Positions 44,549 through 52,115 are shown, counted from the first letter of the stretch. The stretch is 64,000 nucleotides of DNA from CAZCVI01 sp964502145 (GCA_964502145.1 CAZCVI010000014.1:1-64000), one strand, 5' to 3'. A program made the numbers and translations. Notes: generated by a model from the letters alone, not told the origin.

Positions 44549-44704
44549 TTGGAAAATCGCTTTGCAGGATACTTTTTAAAAAATAATTGGAAACACTTCA
44601 TGTTTTAGGACGAAAACCTTTTTTTTTAGATTTATAATCGTTATGCTGGATGTGGGTCCAGTGAACAATCAATAAAACGGTAAGAAAACCTAAAGGAGGT
44701 TTAC

Positions 44705-45370
44705 ATGAAGTTGAAGCAAAGAGTTAGTTTATGTATCCTGTTGTTGGTGGTTTTTAGTTTTGGACTATCAGCCGCTGAAGCACCCCGTGCTACTGTATTG
44801 GCTGCGGCGCGTGCTGGTCTTTCCAGCTATTTACCTTTGATTCTGACACCCGAAGAGATGGCTATTGGGAAAGCCAAATTGGGTTTTGGGTTTCAAGAAT
44901 ATACCATTGATCCTGCCCGGTTAACTGGAGAACCCGGGGTTCCGTTGTGGGAAAAAGTTCGCCCTACCGGGGCGTGGCGTTTTGTCGTGCAAATTGGAGG
45001 CAGGCCTGTTGCCTTGTTGACCGTTGATGTTATGGATGGCAAGTGGCAGGCTGTAGGAATCGGAGCCGTTCAACTCGCCCAGGAAGTACAAAGTGTACTC
45101 GCTTCCTGGCCTCAGGAGAGCGGTTTTCAGTATCGTTTTATCCGCATTTTCCAAGCTCAAGCCGACTTTATGGAAGTGTCAAAAGGCACTGAAGAGCCAC
45201 GTTATGCACCACTGATTGCAGCCCGTGTCTCATTGCAAATTAATGCCCTTGAAACAGGTCCTAACCAGAGACTGTTCCAATCGGAAATTGCGGAACCGTT
45301 ACGGGAAATCGTGTTAAACGTTATGGAAAAAAATGAGCAAAACTCTATGAATCAAAATACGGAGAAATAA
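44705..45370 (+). CDS. secreted protein paired with papain-like protease
   Basis: 221 residues with signal peptide (about 1-24, LSAAEA). The mature part has an alpha-helical start (ATVLAAARAGLSSYLPLI) and beta strands (WRFVVQIGGRPVALLTVDVMDGKWQAVGIG), with no catalytic motif. The gene ends 1 bp before the protease gene, so the two are co-translated in order; a propeptide-like inhibitor or folding partner would fit (inference). RBS AAAGGAGGT. Confidence 0.7.
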   Translation: MKLKQRVSLCILLLVVFSFGLSAAEAPRATVLAAARAGLSSYLPLILTPEEMAIGKAKLGFGFQEYTIDPARLTGEPGVPLWEKVRPTGAWRFVVQIGGRPVALLTVDVMDGKWQAVGIGAVQLAQEVQSVLASWPQESGFQYRFIRIFQAQADFMEVSKGTEEPRYAPLIAARVSLQINALETGPNQRLFQSEIAEPLREIVLNVMEKNEQNSMNQNTEK

Positions 45371-45371
45371 C

Positions 45372-45956
45372 ATGCGTAGCAAAAAAACAACTCTAACCCT
45401 TTTTGTTCTTTTTCTTGTTTGTTTGATGTTTTCGGCCAATTCATTACAGGGGGCCACCGTGTCTTTGAATGTGAATTTGGTGGTTCAGGAGCACAGTCAA
45501 TGGTGTTGGGCTGCGTCGAGTAAATGTGTATTGAATTTTAAGGGTAAAACGCCCACTCAATGTCAGATTGCCAATTATTCATGGAGTCGCAGTGATTGTT
45601 GTGGTAACACCAATTTTAATTGGTCTCATGCTTGCAATAACCCGCAGAATATGTATGGTTCTCAGGGGTCTTTGAGTTCCATTCTCACCTATTGGGGAGT
45701 TCCCAATACCGGGTCCGCCACTTATCTTTCCTATACCACGTGCCAGTCGCAGATAAACAGCAACCGTGTGTTTGTTTTACGGTTTGGTTATTCCGGTGGG
45801 GGTGGTCATTTTGTAGTCGGGTATGGCTATAATACCAGTAACAGCACTCTGGCGTATATGAATCCTTGGCCCGGCGAAGGGTTGATTTGGGAGAGTTATA
45901 ATTATGTGAAGAGAAATTCTTCCCGTTCTTGGACACACACCATTAAATTGAATTAA
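45372..45956 (+). CDS. secreted papain-like cysteine protease (C70/C39-like)
   Basis: 194 residues with signal peptide (about 1-28). Catalytic triad visible: Cys 45 in HSQWCWAASS preceded by Gln (oxyanion hole), His 146 in GGGHFVVGYGY and Asn 164 in AYMNPWPGEG. Additional cysteines (C64, C76, C77, C88, C124) may form disulfides. This matches the papain-like family that includes AvrRpt2 (peptidase C70). It should be a periplasmic or secreted endopeptidase. The gene directly upstream encodes its likely partner. RBS GGAGA. Confidence 0.88.
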   Translation: MRSKKTTLTLFVLFLVCLMFSANSLQGATVSLNVNLVVQEHSQWCWAASSKCVLNFKGKTPTQCQIANYSWSRSDCCGNTNFNWSHACNNPQNMYGSQGSLSSILTYWGVPNTGSATYLSYTTCQSQINSNRVFVLRFGYSGGGGHFVVGYGYNTSNSTLAYMNPWPGEGLIWESYNYVKRNSSRSWTHTIKLN

Positions 45957-45970
45957 GTAGTAAAGTCGGT

Positions 45971-46006
45971 GGTAGCAGGTCAAGCAGTGTGTGCTTGGCC
46001 TGCCAT
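45971..46006 (+). terminator. terminator-like hairpin after the protease gene
   Basis: GGTAGCAGGTCAAGCA (45971-45986) pairs with TGCTTGGCCTGCCATC (45991-46006) with a few mismatches and a tight loop. It lies 14 bp past the stop; no long T-run. Confidence 0.55.
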
Positions 46007-46090
46007 CCCCATTAACTATGGGACCATTTTGTTGTTTACGTTATATGTATTCAAGCCAGAGTCCTTTAAACTATAAAAAATTTTGGAAGT

Positions 46091-46129
46091 CCAGGAACCT
46101 TTTATAAAAGGTTCTTGGCCGCCGGAGGC
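46091..46129. repeat. palindromic intergenic repeat with GCCGCCGGAGGC tail
   Basis: CCAGGAACCTTTT / AAAAGGTTCTTGG form a nearly perfect 28-bp palindrome (46091-46118), followed by GCCGCCGGAGGC (46118-46129). Sequences of this form recur between genes in many bacteria as far as I remember; only one copy is in this window. It lies between the protease gene and the pbpC relic. Confidence 0.6.
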
Positions 46130-46146
46130 ATTCTTTCATCTTTCTA

Positions 46147-46500
46147 TTATTGTTTAAGCACGCTGACGAAGAATTTTCGTTGCGTTTGGTTGCCGGATTC
46201 ATCAACGACTTCAAGAGTATGACGGCCATGGGTGAGGCGCTCCACAAATTTGTGAGTGCTGGCGGTGGTTCCTTTATATATATTGTCTATGTACCAATAG
46301 ACACGACTATCTTTGGCGCGATGAGCAACACGTAAGGTGACCTGCTGCAACTGACCATCAAAATCACGGGGAATCCATAACTTGGCATTCGCCACTGGAT
46401 AAATAATACGCACGGGATTCAAAGCGGTATTGTTTTCGGCAGCACAGCCTTTTTTATGTTTAGGGCTGGGCGAATTAACTGTCTTCTGTATTATATTTCC
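46147..46500 (-). pseudogene. C-terminal relic of penicillin-binding protein 1C
   Basis: An open frame of about 117 codons bounded upstream by a TGA at 46501-46503, with no proper start. It reads SPKHKKGC...NPVRIIYPVANAKLWIPRDF...YWYIDNIYKGTT...LTHGRHTLEVVDESGNQ, the BiPBP_C domain (PF06832) at the end of PbpC. The glycosyltransferase and transpeptidase domains are missing. A TTG at 46422 could start a 91-residue product, but a decayed gene is more likely. Confidence 0.75.
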
Positions 46501-46700
46501 TCAATCCGATCATTTTATCCATATTACTATGGGAGTTAAATAATTTCAACCTTTCCGATCAGAATAGTTTTAAATTATTTCCCCGCCGGACAAATCCCTT
46601 CTATTGCCCAGCCGGTTACACCTCACTTGGCGCTTTATTAATGGCAGATTTTTTCCCACCAGCAGTTGAAATTAAGCGCATTTTGAGTTATCATACAGGT

Positions 46701-47669
46701 ATGAAAAAACAGAAGCTGCCAACAACGGACATGATTGAGAAGACGATTGAAGACGAGAACGTCAATTACGATACGGCGTGGAAAGATGTCATCGAAGATC
46801 TTTTCAAACTATTTCTGGAGTACTTTTACCCCGCGATTGCCCAGGAAATTGATTTCAGAATAAAGCCCGTGTACCTGAGCCAGGAACTGCGCCGGATTAT
46901 CAAGGATAATCAAATTGGCAAGCGTTATGCCGATGTGTTGGTGAAGGTTCAACTTAAAGATGGTGCGATTGGTTGTTTGTTTATTCATATTGAAGTGCAG
47001 GGTAGCCCGGATAAAACGTTGCCCTTGCGGATGTATGTTTACAATTATCGTATCTTCGACCATTACAACGAGGAAGTGATTAGTTTGGCCATGTTAACGG
47101 ATGATGATCCCGGGTTTCGCCCTGATCAGTACAATTTCCATCGTGGGGGGTTCAGCCATACCATGACGTATCCCATCGTAAAGATGTTGGATTATCAAGA
47201 TCGTTTGGCTGAACTGGAAAAATCCAAACATCCGATGGCGATGGTAGTGGTAGCCCAATTAAAAAGCCTGGAAGCGAGACAAGCAGACCCACAGACAAAA
47301 TATAATGTGAAGCTGCAATTGTTCAAAGATTGTTTCAGGAAGGGGTACAACAAAAAACAAATCCTCGCGTTGATCAGGTTCATTGATTGGATCATCAATC
47401 TGCCGGAAAAATACAAGGAAAAACTGCACAATGAATTATTAACTTTAAAGGAGGGAAAAACAATGGCATACGTAACCAGTTTTCAAAAAATCGGTGAAAA
47501 GATCGGTGAGAAAAAAGGAATAGCCAAAGGTAGCCAAAAAACTGCATTGGAGAATGCGAGAAAAATGCTGATGGATAATCTTCCCATTGAAGCTATTATC
47601 AAATACAGCGGCTTAGCAAAAGGCCAAGTCACTCGTCTGATGAAAGAATCAGCGCTTCCCCAGAAGTAA
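46701..47669 (+). CDS. Rpn-family PD-(D/E)XK nuclease / putative transposase
   Basis: 322 residues from ATG 46701 (frame open to 46641). Nuclease core with YADVLVKVQL...LFIHIEVQG, matching the D...ExQ catalytic pattern of the Rpn (recombination-promoting nuclease, PF04754/DUF4351) group; LRMYVYNYRIFDHY follows as usual. The C-terminal part has a basic repeat GEKIGEKKGIAKGSQKTA and a short helical recognition-like tail (MDNLPIEAIIKYSGLAKGQVTRL). These genes are often multicopy and may move or spread by recombination. The tail is copied in the next gene. Confidence 0.88.
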   Translation: MKKQKLPTTDMIEKTIEDENVNYDTAWKDVIEDLFKLFLEYFYPAIAQEIDFRIKPVYLSQELRRIIKDNQIGKRYADVLVKVQLKDGAIGCLFIHIEVQGSPDKTLPLRMYVYNYRIFDHYNEEVISLAMLTDDDPGFRPDQYNFHRGGFSHTMTYPIVKMLDYQDRLAELEKSKHPMAMVVVAQLKSLEARQADPQTKYNVKLQLFKDCFRKGYNKKQILALIRFIDWIINLPEKYKEKLHNELLTLKEGKTMAYVTSFQKIGEKIGEKKGIAKGSQKTALENARKMLMDNLPIEAIIKYSGLAKGQVTRLMKESALPQK

Positions 47670-47718
47670 AAACAAGTGAGTGAGTTAAATCAGGCTGAGA
47701 GAGAGGGAGACGATTATC

Positions 47719-47928
47719 ATGGCATACGTAACCAGTTTTCAAAAAATCGGTGAAAAAATCGGTGAGAAAAGAGGTAGAGCCAAAGGAAGAGTCGAAGGGA
47801 TAGCCAAAGGCAGCAAAAATACTGCATTCAAGACTGCCAGAAAGATGTTGAAGGAAAATTTCCCCATAGATACTATTATCAGATTAACCGGGTTGTCAAA
47901 AGATGAAGTCCAACCATTGTTGCAATAA
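47719..47928 (+). pseudogene. orphan copy of the Rpn nuclease C-terminal tail
   Basis: 69 codons that start MAYVTSFQKIGEKIGEKRGRAKG and end LTGLSKDEVQPLLQ, parallel to residues 255 to the end of the preceding protein (MAYVTSFQKIGEKIGEKKG). The shared DNA continues past the stop (AGCGCTTCCCCA), so it is a tandem partial duplication of about 220 bp. It has an RBS-like GGGAGACG, so a small protein could be made; no nuclease domain. Confidence 0.75.
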
Positions 47929-47972
47929 TCAGCGCTTCCCCAAAAATGAAAATAGACAAGGGTAGAGGTAAC

Positions 47973-48030
47973 ATCCTGCCTCTTTTTTTAAATCCTGGTC
48001 ATCCTTTCATCTGACGCATCACGGTTCAGA
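47973..48030. repeat. 58-bp direct repeat, copy A
   Basis: Segment from CCTGCCTCTTTTTTT to CATCACGGTTCAGA, repeated at 48643-48700 with only a few mismatches. The pair brackets the antitoxin and deleted-toxin genes. Confidence 0.8.
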
Positions 48031-48150
48031 TAACATTTTATCATTGGCATTGGCAAAAAGGTGCAGGCAAATTTATTTGAATTTCTTAAAATCGTTGTTG
48101 ATTATTCGGCTGGGGAATGCTAAAATATCTGGATAAGAGGAAGATGTAAA

Positions 48151-48372
48151 ATGATTCAAACAATAGAAGCCATGATTGATGAGCAAGGCGAGATACATTT
48201 GCTTCATCCCATCCATTTGCCGTCGGCAAGACGTGCGTTGGTAACAATCTTGGAAGAAAAACCAATTTTAAATATCCCAGAAACTGCGCTTCTAAGTGAA
48301 GCCGCTCTGGCAGAGGATTGGAACAGACCGGAGGAGAATGCCGCATGGTCACACCTGCAGTTGGTTCGATAG
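48151..48372 (+). CDS. antitoxin-like partner of a MazF/PemK toxin
   Basis: 73 residues, beginning MIQTIEAMIDEQGEIHLLHPIHLPSARRAL, the short beta-hairpin form common in antitoxins placed before PemK/MazF-type toxins, with an acidic C-terminal helix region (ALLSEAALAEDWNRPEENAAW). It overlaps the toxin remnant by 28 bp. RBS AGGAAG. Intact as far as can be seen. Confidence 0.7.
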   Translation: MIQTIEAMIDEQGEIHLLHPIHLPSARRALVTILEEKPILNIPETALLSEAALAEDWNRPEENAAWSHLQLVR

Positions 48373-48545
48373 TAATGGTGCCGTTTCCATTCTCAGACCT
48401 ATCTCAAACAAAAATGCGTCCAGAAAAATTATTTACCTCCAATTCAAGTCTTATGGTTAAACAGGTAGGTAGTCTCAAAGGTGATATCTTGAAGTCCCTC
48501 ATTGAGGCTGTAATTGGTATTTTTCGTTTAGGGCTGAAATCGTAA
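48345..48545 (+). pseudogene. MazF/PemK-type toxin with in-frame internal deletion
   Basis: 66 codons. The first 26 residues (MVTPAVGSIVMVPFPFSDLSQTKMRP) are the normal start of a MazF/PemK mRNA interferase and the rest (KLFTSNSSLMVKQVGSLKGDILKSLIEAVIGIF) is its normal C-terminal end (usually '.RPGKLFTa..sLi.r.vG.L'). The roughly 50 residues in between, with the beta core and catalytic Thr/Ser, are gone. The joint falls at the two Arg-Pro motifs. RBS GGAGGAG. Predicted inactive. Confidence 0.8.
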
Positions 48546-48642
48546 GTTTTTAAAGGGCCAAAACGCACAGGCGAATTTTTTAGCCACTGATGCTGATGGA
48601 CAATCTTCCCATTGACACTTTGAATTGTAGTGTAGAAGCGGC

Positions 48643-48700
48643 GTCCCGCCTCTTTTTCTAAATCCCGGTCATCCTTTCATCTGACGCATCACGGTTCAGA
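48643..48700. repeat. 58-bp direct repeat, copy B
   Basis: Nearly identical to 47973-48030. Just before it (48593-48620) ATGGACAATCTTCCCATTGA repeats the coding sequence of the Rpn tail (47571), so the repeat unit belongs to the 3' end of an Rpn-type gene. It abuts the stop of the leftward operon. Confidence 0.8.
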
Positions 48701-49774
48701 CTACTCTTTCTTGAATTGGTCTACTCGGATGAATCTGAACTTATTCTTATTCTTTCTGGCTAACCCTTTTATAAATATGGAATCTTTGTATTTGTGGGCA
48801 TCTATGGCGGTTTTATAATCCTCGCTGCTTAAATTGGCTTCTGCGGCGATAGGCAAGTTTTCCCAGAGTCCAGTAAGAGTGATGTGGTTTTTTGTGCTAT
48901 CTGGATTCTTTGATTTTAATGCGATGATAGTGCCCCATACATTAATTTCGATTTCTGCATCCGTCTGGCTGGCAGCAAATTCGATAAATTCTGTTAATTT
49001 GTGCCTTTTGTCCCCGGTTATTTCTTTGGTGTTTATTTCTGCTGATTGGTTCATATTTAAAAAACTGAAGTCCACGTTCTTGGCATTGGTTTTTTTATAT
49101 AATAACTCGATATCCTCGAACAGACTGAGGCATATTTTTCCCTTGTTTTTTTGGATAAAGTCCTCGTCAAACGTATTGGACTCATTCAGGAAGACGTCTT
49201 TATTAATAAAATCCAAAATCTCAGCCAATTTATTCGTAATTTCCTGTGATTTAATCTCTGTTTCGAATAAGCTTTTGGTCCTGATCAGTTCTTCTGAAGG
49301 TAACTGTATCTTGGCCACAAAGCTACCTTTTTCTGTTTGCACGAACTTGCATAAATTTAAGTACTTTTGAGCTTCATCGGCGATTTTTTCAATTCTCAAT
49401 TCGGGTTTGATCACAAAACTGGCCACATTCAAAAGTATTTCTTTGATTTTAATTAAAAGGTCATCGAATTTTACCAGGGAAATCGTCCCGGTTTGAGTAT
49501 CTTCATCCGCTACACGTATGGAAAAGACGGATTGCTCTTCCAGGATTATTTTCAAATCGTCTTTTTTGATCTCATATATGTCAGCGATGATGTCTAAAAT
49601 CATATTGAGGAACCGTTCGAAATCAACCGCTTCTTGATCAAGTGGGATACGGAGGGTGTAATCTTCACGAAAACACATCACTGGTGGTGGTTTCATCTCG
49701 ATGAATTTATGGTTTTCAGAAACTTTGTTCCAGCCCTTCGTTTCCAAATATTTTTGAATTTTTAAATGTATCAT
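48701..49774 (-). CDS. unknown protein, third gene of the DUF4365 operon
   Basis: 357 residues from ATG 49774, whose ATGA overlaps the upstream stop; the frame extends to 49795. No membrane segment. Predominantly alpha/beta with a long helical centre (about 100-240). The C-terminal part (EFIEFAASQTDAEIEINVWGTIIALKSKNP...HITLTGLWENLP) is beta-rich. I do not recognise any family or catalytic motif. Translation is coupled to the DUF4365 gene, so it probably acts with that predicted nuclease. Confidence 0.7.
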   Translation of the reverse strand: MIHLKIQKYLETKGWNKVSENHKFIEMKPPPVMCFREDYTLRIPLDQEAVDFERFLNMILDIIADIYEIKKDDLKIILEEQSVFSIRVADEDTQTGTISLVKFDDLLIKIKEILLNVASFVIKPELRIEKIADEAQKYLNLCKFVQTEKGSFVAKIQLPSEELIRTKSLFETEIKSQEITNKLAEILDFINKDVFLNESNTFDEDFIQKNKGKICLSLFEDIELLYKKTNAKNVDFSFLNMNQSAEINTKEITGDKRHKLTEFIEFAASQTDAEIEINVWGTIIALKSKNPDSTKNHITLTGLWENLPIAAEANLSSEDYKTAIDAHKYKDSIFIKGLARKNKNKFRFIRVDQFKKE

Positions 49775-50304
49775 GCGCTTTTGTCCCGATTGCATTGCTT
49801 ATCGAAGAACATTGATATACTATCTAAACCCATTTTTTGTTCAAGAGGAATCTCTATCCGCACTGATCTTTTATTATTTGATGTGGTAAGGGATTCTTGG
49901 GGGGAAAACCAATATGCATATTTCTTCAGCGCTAATTCCTCATCACGCATTTTAACCCATTCTTCTTTATCATCGGGCAGTACAAATAGAATCAGAATTA
50001 ACGGGACCAAGTTTTTTTTATTCCTGAAAATTAGGTCATCAAAATTTTTGATTTCTAAATCATATTTTATCCCTTTGTTTGTTCTGGTAATTGCTTTTTC
50101 AGTCGTTGCTTTTAATTGAAGGTCCACGGATTTATCAGACTGAATATATCTGGTTCTTCCATTTATTGTATATTCTTCATCAAAGGTGATTGAGAAATCA
50201 ACTCCACCAGTATCAGGGGGTTTAGTCAAAATATAACCCTTTCGACAAGCCAATATACTTACGAAACAATTGGATAGCTCTTCTTTGATTTGTTCTTCGG
50301 TCAT
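49771..50304 (-). CDS. DUF4365-domain predicted nuclease
   Basis: 177 residues. The DUF4365 layout is visible: TEEQIKEELSNCFVSILACRKG helix, GGVDFSITF, DLQLKAT, IKYDLEIKNFDDLIF, LVPLILILFVLPDDKEEW, YWFSPQESLTTSNNKRSVRIEIP. Asp in GVDFSI and the QLK lysine fit a PD-(D/E/Q)xK nuclease site. Such domains occur in restriction and antiphage contexts. ATGA overlaps join it to the genes on both sides. Confidence 0.78.
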   Translation of the reverse strand: MTEEQIKEELSNCFVSILACRKGYILTKPPDTGGVDFSITFDEEYTINGRTRYIQSDKSVDLQLKATTEKAITRTNKGIKYDLEIKNFDDLIFRNKKNLVPLILILFVLPDDKEEWVKMRDEELALKKYAYWFSPQESLTTSNNKRSVRIEIPLEQKMGLDSISMFFDKQCNRDKSA

Positions 50305-50585
50305 TTATTGTTCGATTGATTCTTTTTTTGGGAAAAATTTTCTCTAAATAGGAGAGTTATATTGAGGAGGCTTACCTCTTCGGGCTCGGCGAATCTACCT
50401 GTTGGTATACTTAATTTCCTATATATCATCATGGGATAGGTTTTACCACAATATTTAAATAATTTCAATCCTTTCTTTTTAAAATTTTGATTATTTTTTT
50501 CGCCAAGGAATTCATTTTGAGCACCCGCATGTTTTACCACAATTACTGTGCTTTCGATAGGAAGCGGAAAAAATCTATTATTCAA
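50301..50585 (-). CDS. unknown small protein, first gene of the DUF4365 operon
   Basis: 94 residues from a TTG start, just after AAGGAT; an in-frame stop precedes. Basic, alpha/beta: PIESTVIVVKHAGAQNEFLGEKNNQNF then PMMIYRKLSIPTGRFAEPEEVSLLNITLLF. No family recognised. Overlaps the next gene by ATGA. It begins 12 bp beyond the relic gene, so the operon has no promoter of its own that I can see. Confidence 0.55.
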   Translation of the reverse strand: MNNRFFPLPIESTVIVVKHAGAQNEFLGEKNNQNFKKKGLKLFKYCGKTYPMMIYRKLSIPTGRFAEPEEVSLLNITLLFRENFSQKKNQSNNK

Positions 50586-50597
50586 CCAATCCTTCCC

Positions 50598-51135
50598 CTA
50601 CTCCACACTTCCCTTATAAACCGCCTCGTGCCCTGAGAAAACCAACACCAATTTAATCAACCTTGTCTTTTCCATGCTTTTTTTCATCTTTTCATCCAAA
50701 GTGTATTGCCGGATTTGTCTTTCCAAATCCCTTTTTACAAGCCATAGAGGTCATCAGGTCTGTATATTTTGACTGGTCGATGGAAAAGACATCGGTTTCT
50801 CGATAGGCGGCATTGATATAATCATAATAGAGTTGTTTGGCGGTTTCATTGGGAATTCCCAAACGCAATTTGTCTCTATCCGGGCCTTTGATGGTCAATA
50901 AACCGAAGTAAAACAACAGCGATTTGAAGTTATTGGCATCTGACAATTGTTCCAAGGGGAAACTTTCTACAATCGAAGCCCTTGTTCCACCATTCTCGAC
51001 AATCTCTTTTAACTGGTTGAAATTCTCATTAAGGGTTTTGTCTTTGTCTTGAAAGATCAGGTGTCGTAATTTTCCGTAATCAGATATCCCATAGGGTATC
51101 TGTTTTATTTGGTCGCTCTTTTCTTCGACATTCAT
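50598..51135 (-). pseudogene. relic of an AAA-ATPase-like / PD-(D/E)XK protein
   Basis: The frame from 51135 (ATG, 147 codons) reads ...NGGTRASIVESFPLEQLSDANNFKSLLFYFGLLTI...LRLGIPNETAKQLYYDYI, the linker between the AAA-ATPase-like domain (PF09820) and the C-terminal nuclease domain (PF08011). The N-terminal ATPase domain is missing. After residue about 130 the match jumps to another frame (ERQIRQYTLDEKMKKSMEKT...VFSGHEAVYKGSVE, stop at 50598). So it has lost both ends and carries a frameshift. Confidence 0.7.
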
Positions 51136-51159
51136 AATGAACTCCTTTTCTCAATGGCT

Positions 51160-51189
51160 ATTATAATAGATTTTTGAAGTTTTTTCAAA
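51160..51189 (-). promoter_or_regulatory. sigma70-like promoter of the relic gene/DUF4365 operon
   Basis: On the minus strand, TTGAAA (51189-51184), 18-nt spacer, TATAAT (51165-51160), 13 nt from the end of the TIR element at 51203. It would drive transcription through the relic gene into the DUF4365 operon. Confidence 0.6.
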
Positions 51190-51202
51190 TTCTTTTCACC
51201 TC

Positions 51203-51361
51203 CTGGATTCACCGCCAATTCTTTAAGAGTACCATAAAATCAAGTGGGAGGAATGGGAATGATGGGAATGATGGGAGGAATGGGAATTTTTTTGTTTATC
51301 CCATAATTCTCATCATTCCCATCATTCCCATTCTTCCCATTAAGTTGGCGGTGAATCCAGG
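51203..51361. repeat. TIR hairpin element, copy 3 (GGGAATGAT core)
   Basis: 159 bp with the same perfect 17-bp terminal inverted repeats as copy 2: CCTGGATTCACCGCCAA (51203-51219) and TTGGCGGTGAATCCAGG (51345-51361). The core differs: an arm of GGGAATGAT-type repeats (51246-51290), a loop TTTTTTTGTTTATC and an arm of ATTCCCATC-type repeats (51300-51340). The left subterminal CCAATTCTTTAAGAGTACC matches the right part of copy 4 read in reverse. Confidence 0.88.
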
Positions 51362-51516
51362 ACCACCTCAACCTGGATTTTCCAACAAATGGCTGAAACG
51401 ACATAAAAACGAAAGTTTTGGAAATTAAAAGAACAATTGAAATTATTCACACCCATTCATCTTAAACATAAAACATCGCCAAAGAAGAAGGATGTTAAGG
51501 TGAAAATAGACCTTTT
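51362..51516. other. gene-free spacer before the 21-bp array
   Basis: AT-rich, no supported gene. Ends in GTTAAGGTGAAAATAGACC, an RBS-like GGTG context in front of a frame that exists only through the tandem array. Confidence 0.35.
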
Positions 51517-51765
51517 ATATGGTGGTTGCTCGATTCGAAGTGGTGGTTGCTCGATTCGAAGTGGTGGTCACGCGATTCGAAGTGGTGGTCACGCGATTCG
51601 AAGTGGTGGTTACACGATTCGAAGTGGTGGTTGCACGATTCCAAGTGGTGGTTGCACGATTCCAAGTGGTGGTTGCACGATTCGAAGTGGTGGTTACGCG
51701 ATTCCAAGTGGTGGTTGCACGATTCCAAGTGGTGGTTGCACGATTCCAAGTGGTGATTGAGTGAT
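51517..51765. repeat. 21-bp tandem array, 11-12 copies
   Basis: Eleven copies of AGTGGTGGTTGCACGATTCGA (GGTGGT every 21 bp from 51521 to 51731) and a degenerate twelfth. Variation is limited to TTGCTC/TCACGC/TTACAC/TTGCAC/TTACGC and TTCG/TTCC. Because 21 is a multiple of three, several frames stay open on both strands; none has start signals. Its AGTGGTGGTT start resembles the AGTGATGGTT of the 22-bp array at 23856. Confidence 0.9.
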
Positions 51766-51930
51766 TGCAAGTCAACAGAAGCTCATATCACCTCGAATCC
51801 TTGAAATTTGCTGAAAACTTGACAATTGCAGCACCGTTTTTTTTAAAAGAACCCCTGCAATGACATACATCTCCCCAATTAAAGAAAGTAAAACATCTTT
51901 TTATCTAATATATTCGTGGTAATTCGTGTA

Positions 51931-52115
51931 ATTCGTGGGCCACTCTTTTCCTTTCCTATCGCACATGACAATTAATTCCCAGATGAATCAATTTTTCTTT
52001 GATACGAAACAATTCGCTGGAATTTAGGGTCAAAAGTCTGCTGCGGAATGAAGGATTGCAAAATATAACGACACGAACCACGACCCATTAACCCACAAGC
52101 TATTAAATCGGCTTC
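51931..52115. repeat. 185-bp direct repeat, left copy
   Basis: From ATTCGTGGGCCACTC to ATTAAATCGGCTTC; the same 185 bp recur at 55109-55293 with about ten substitutions and no length change. Read leftward it contains an open stretch (CRYILQSFIPQQTFDPKFQRIVSYQRKIDSSG) that is interrupted by a stop in this copy but not in the other. It is preceded by ATTCGTGGTAATTCGTGTA. Confidence 0.88.

Noticed and set aside
46701..47669. Autonomous transposon
   Set aside because: The Rpn-type protein is a nuclease of the transposase_31 group, but I see no terminal inverted repeats or target duplication around it; its ends do not match the TIR element family.
51437..51775. Repeat protein encoded by the 21-bp array (GGCSIRS, NHHLESC or similar heptads)
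   Set aside because: Several overlapping frames on both strands are open only because 21 is a multiple of three; none has a convincing RBS, and no frame shows selection over the others.
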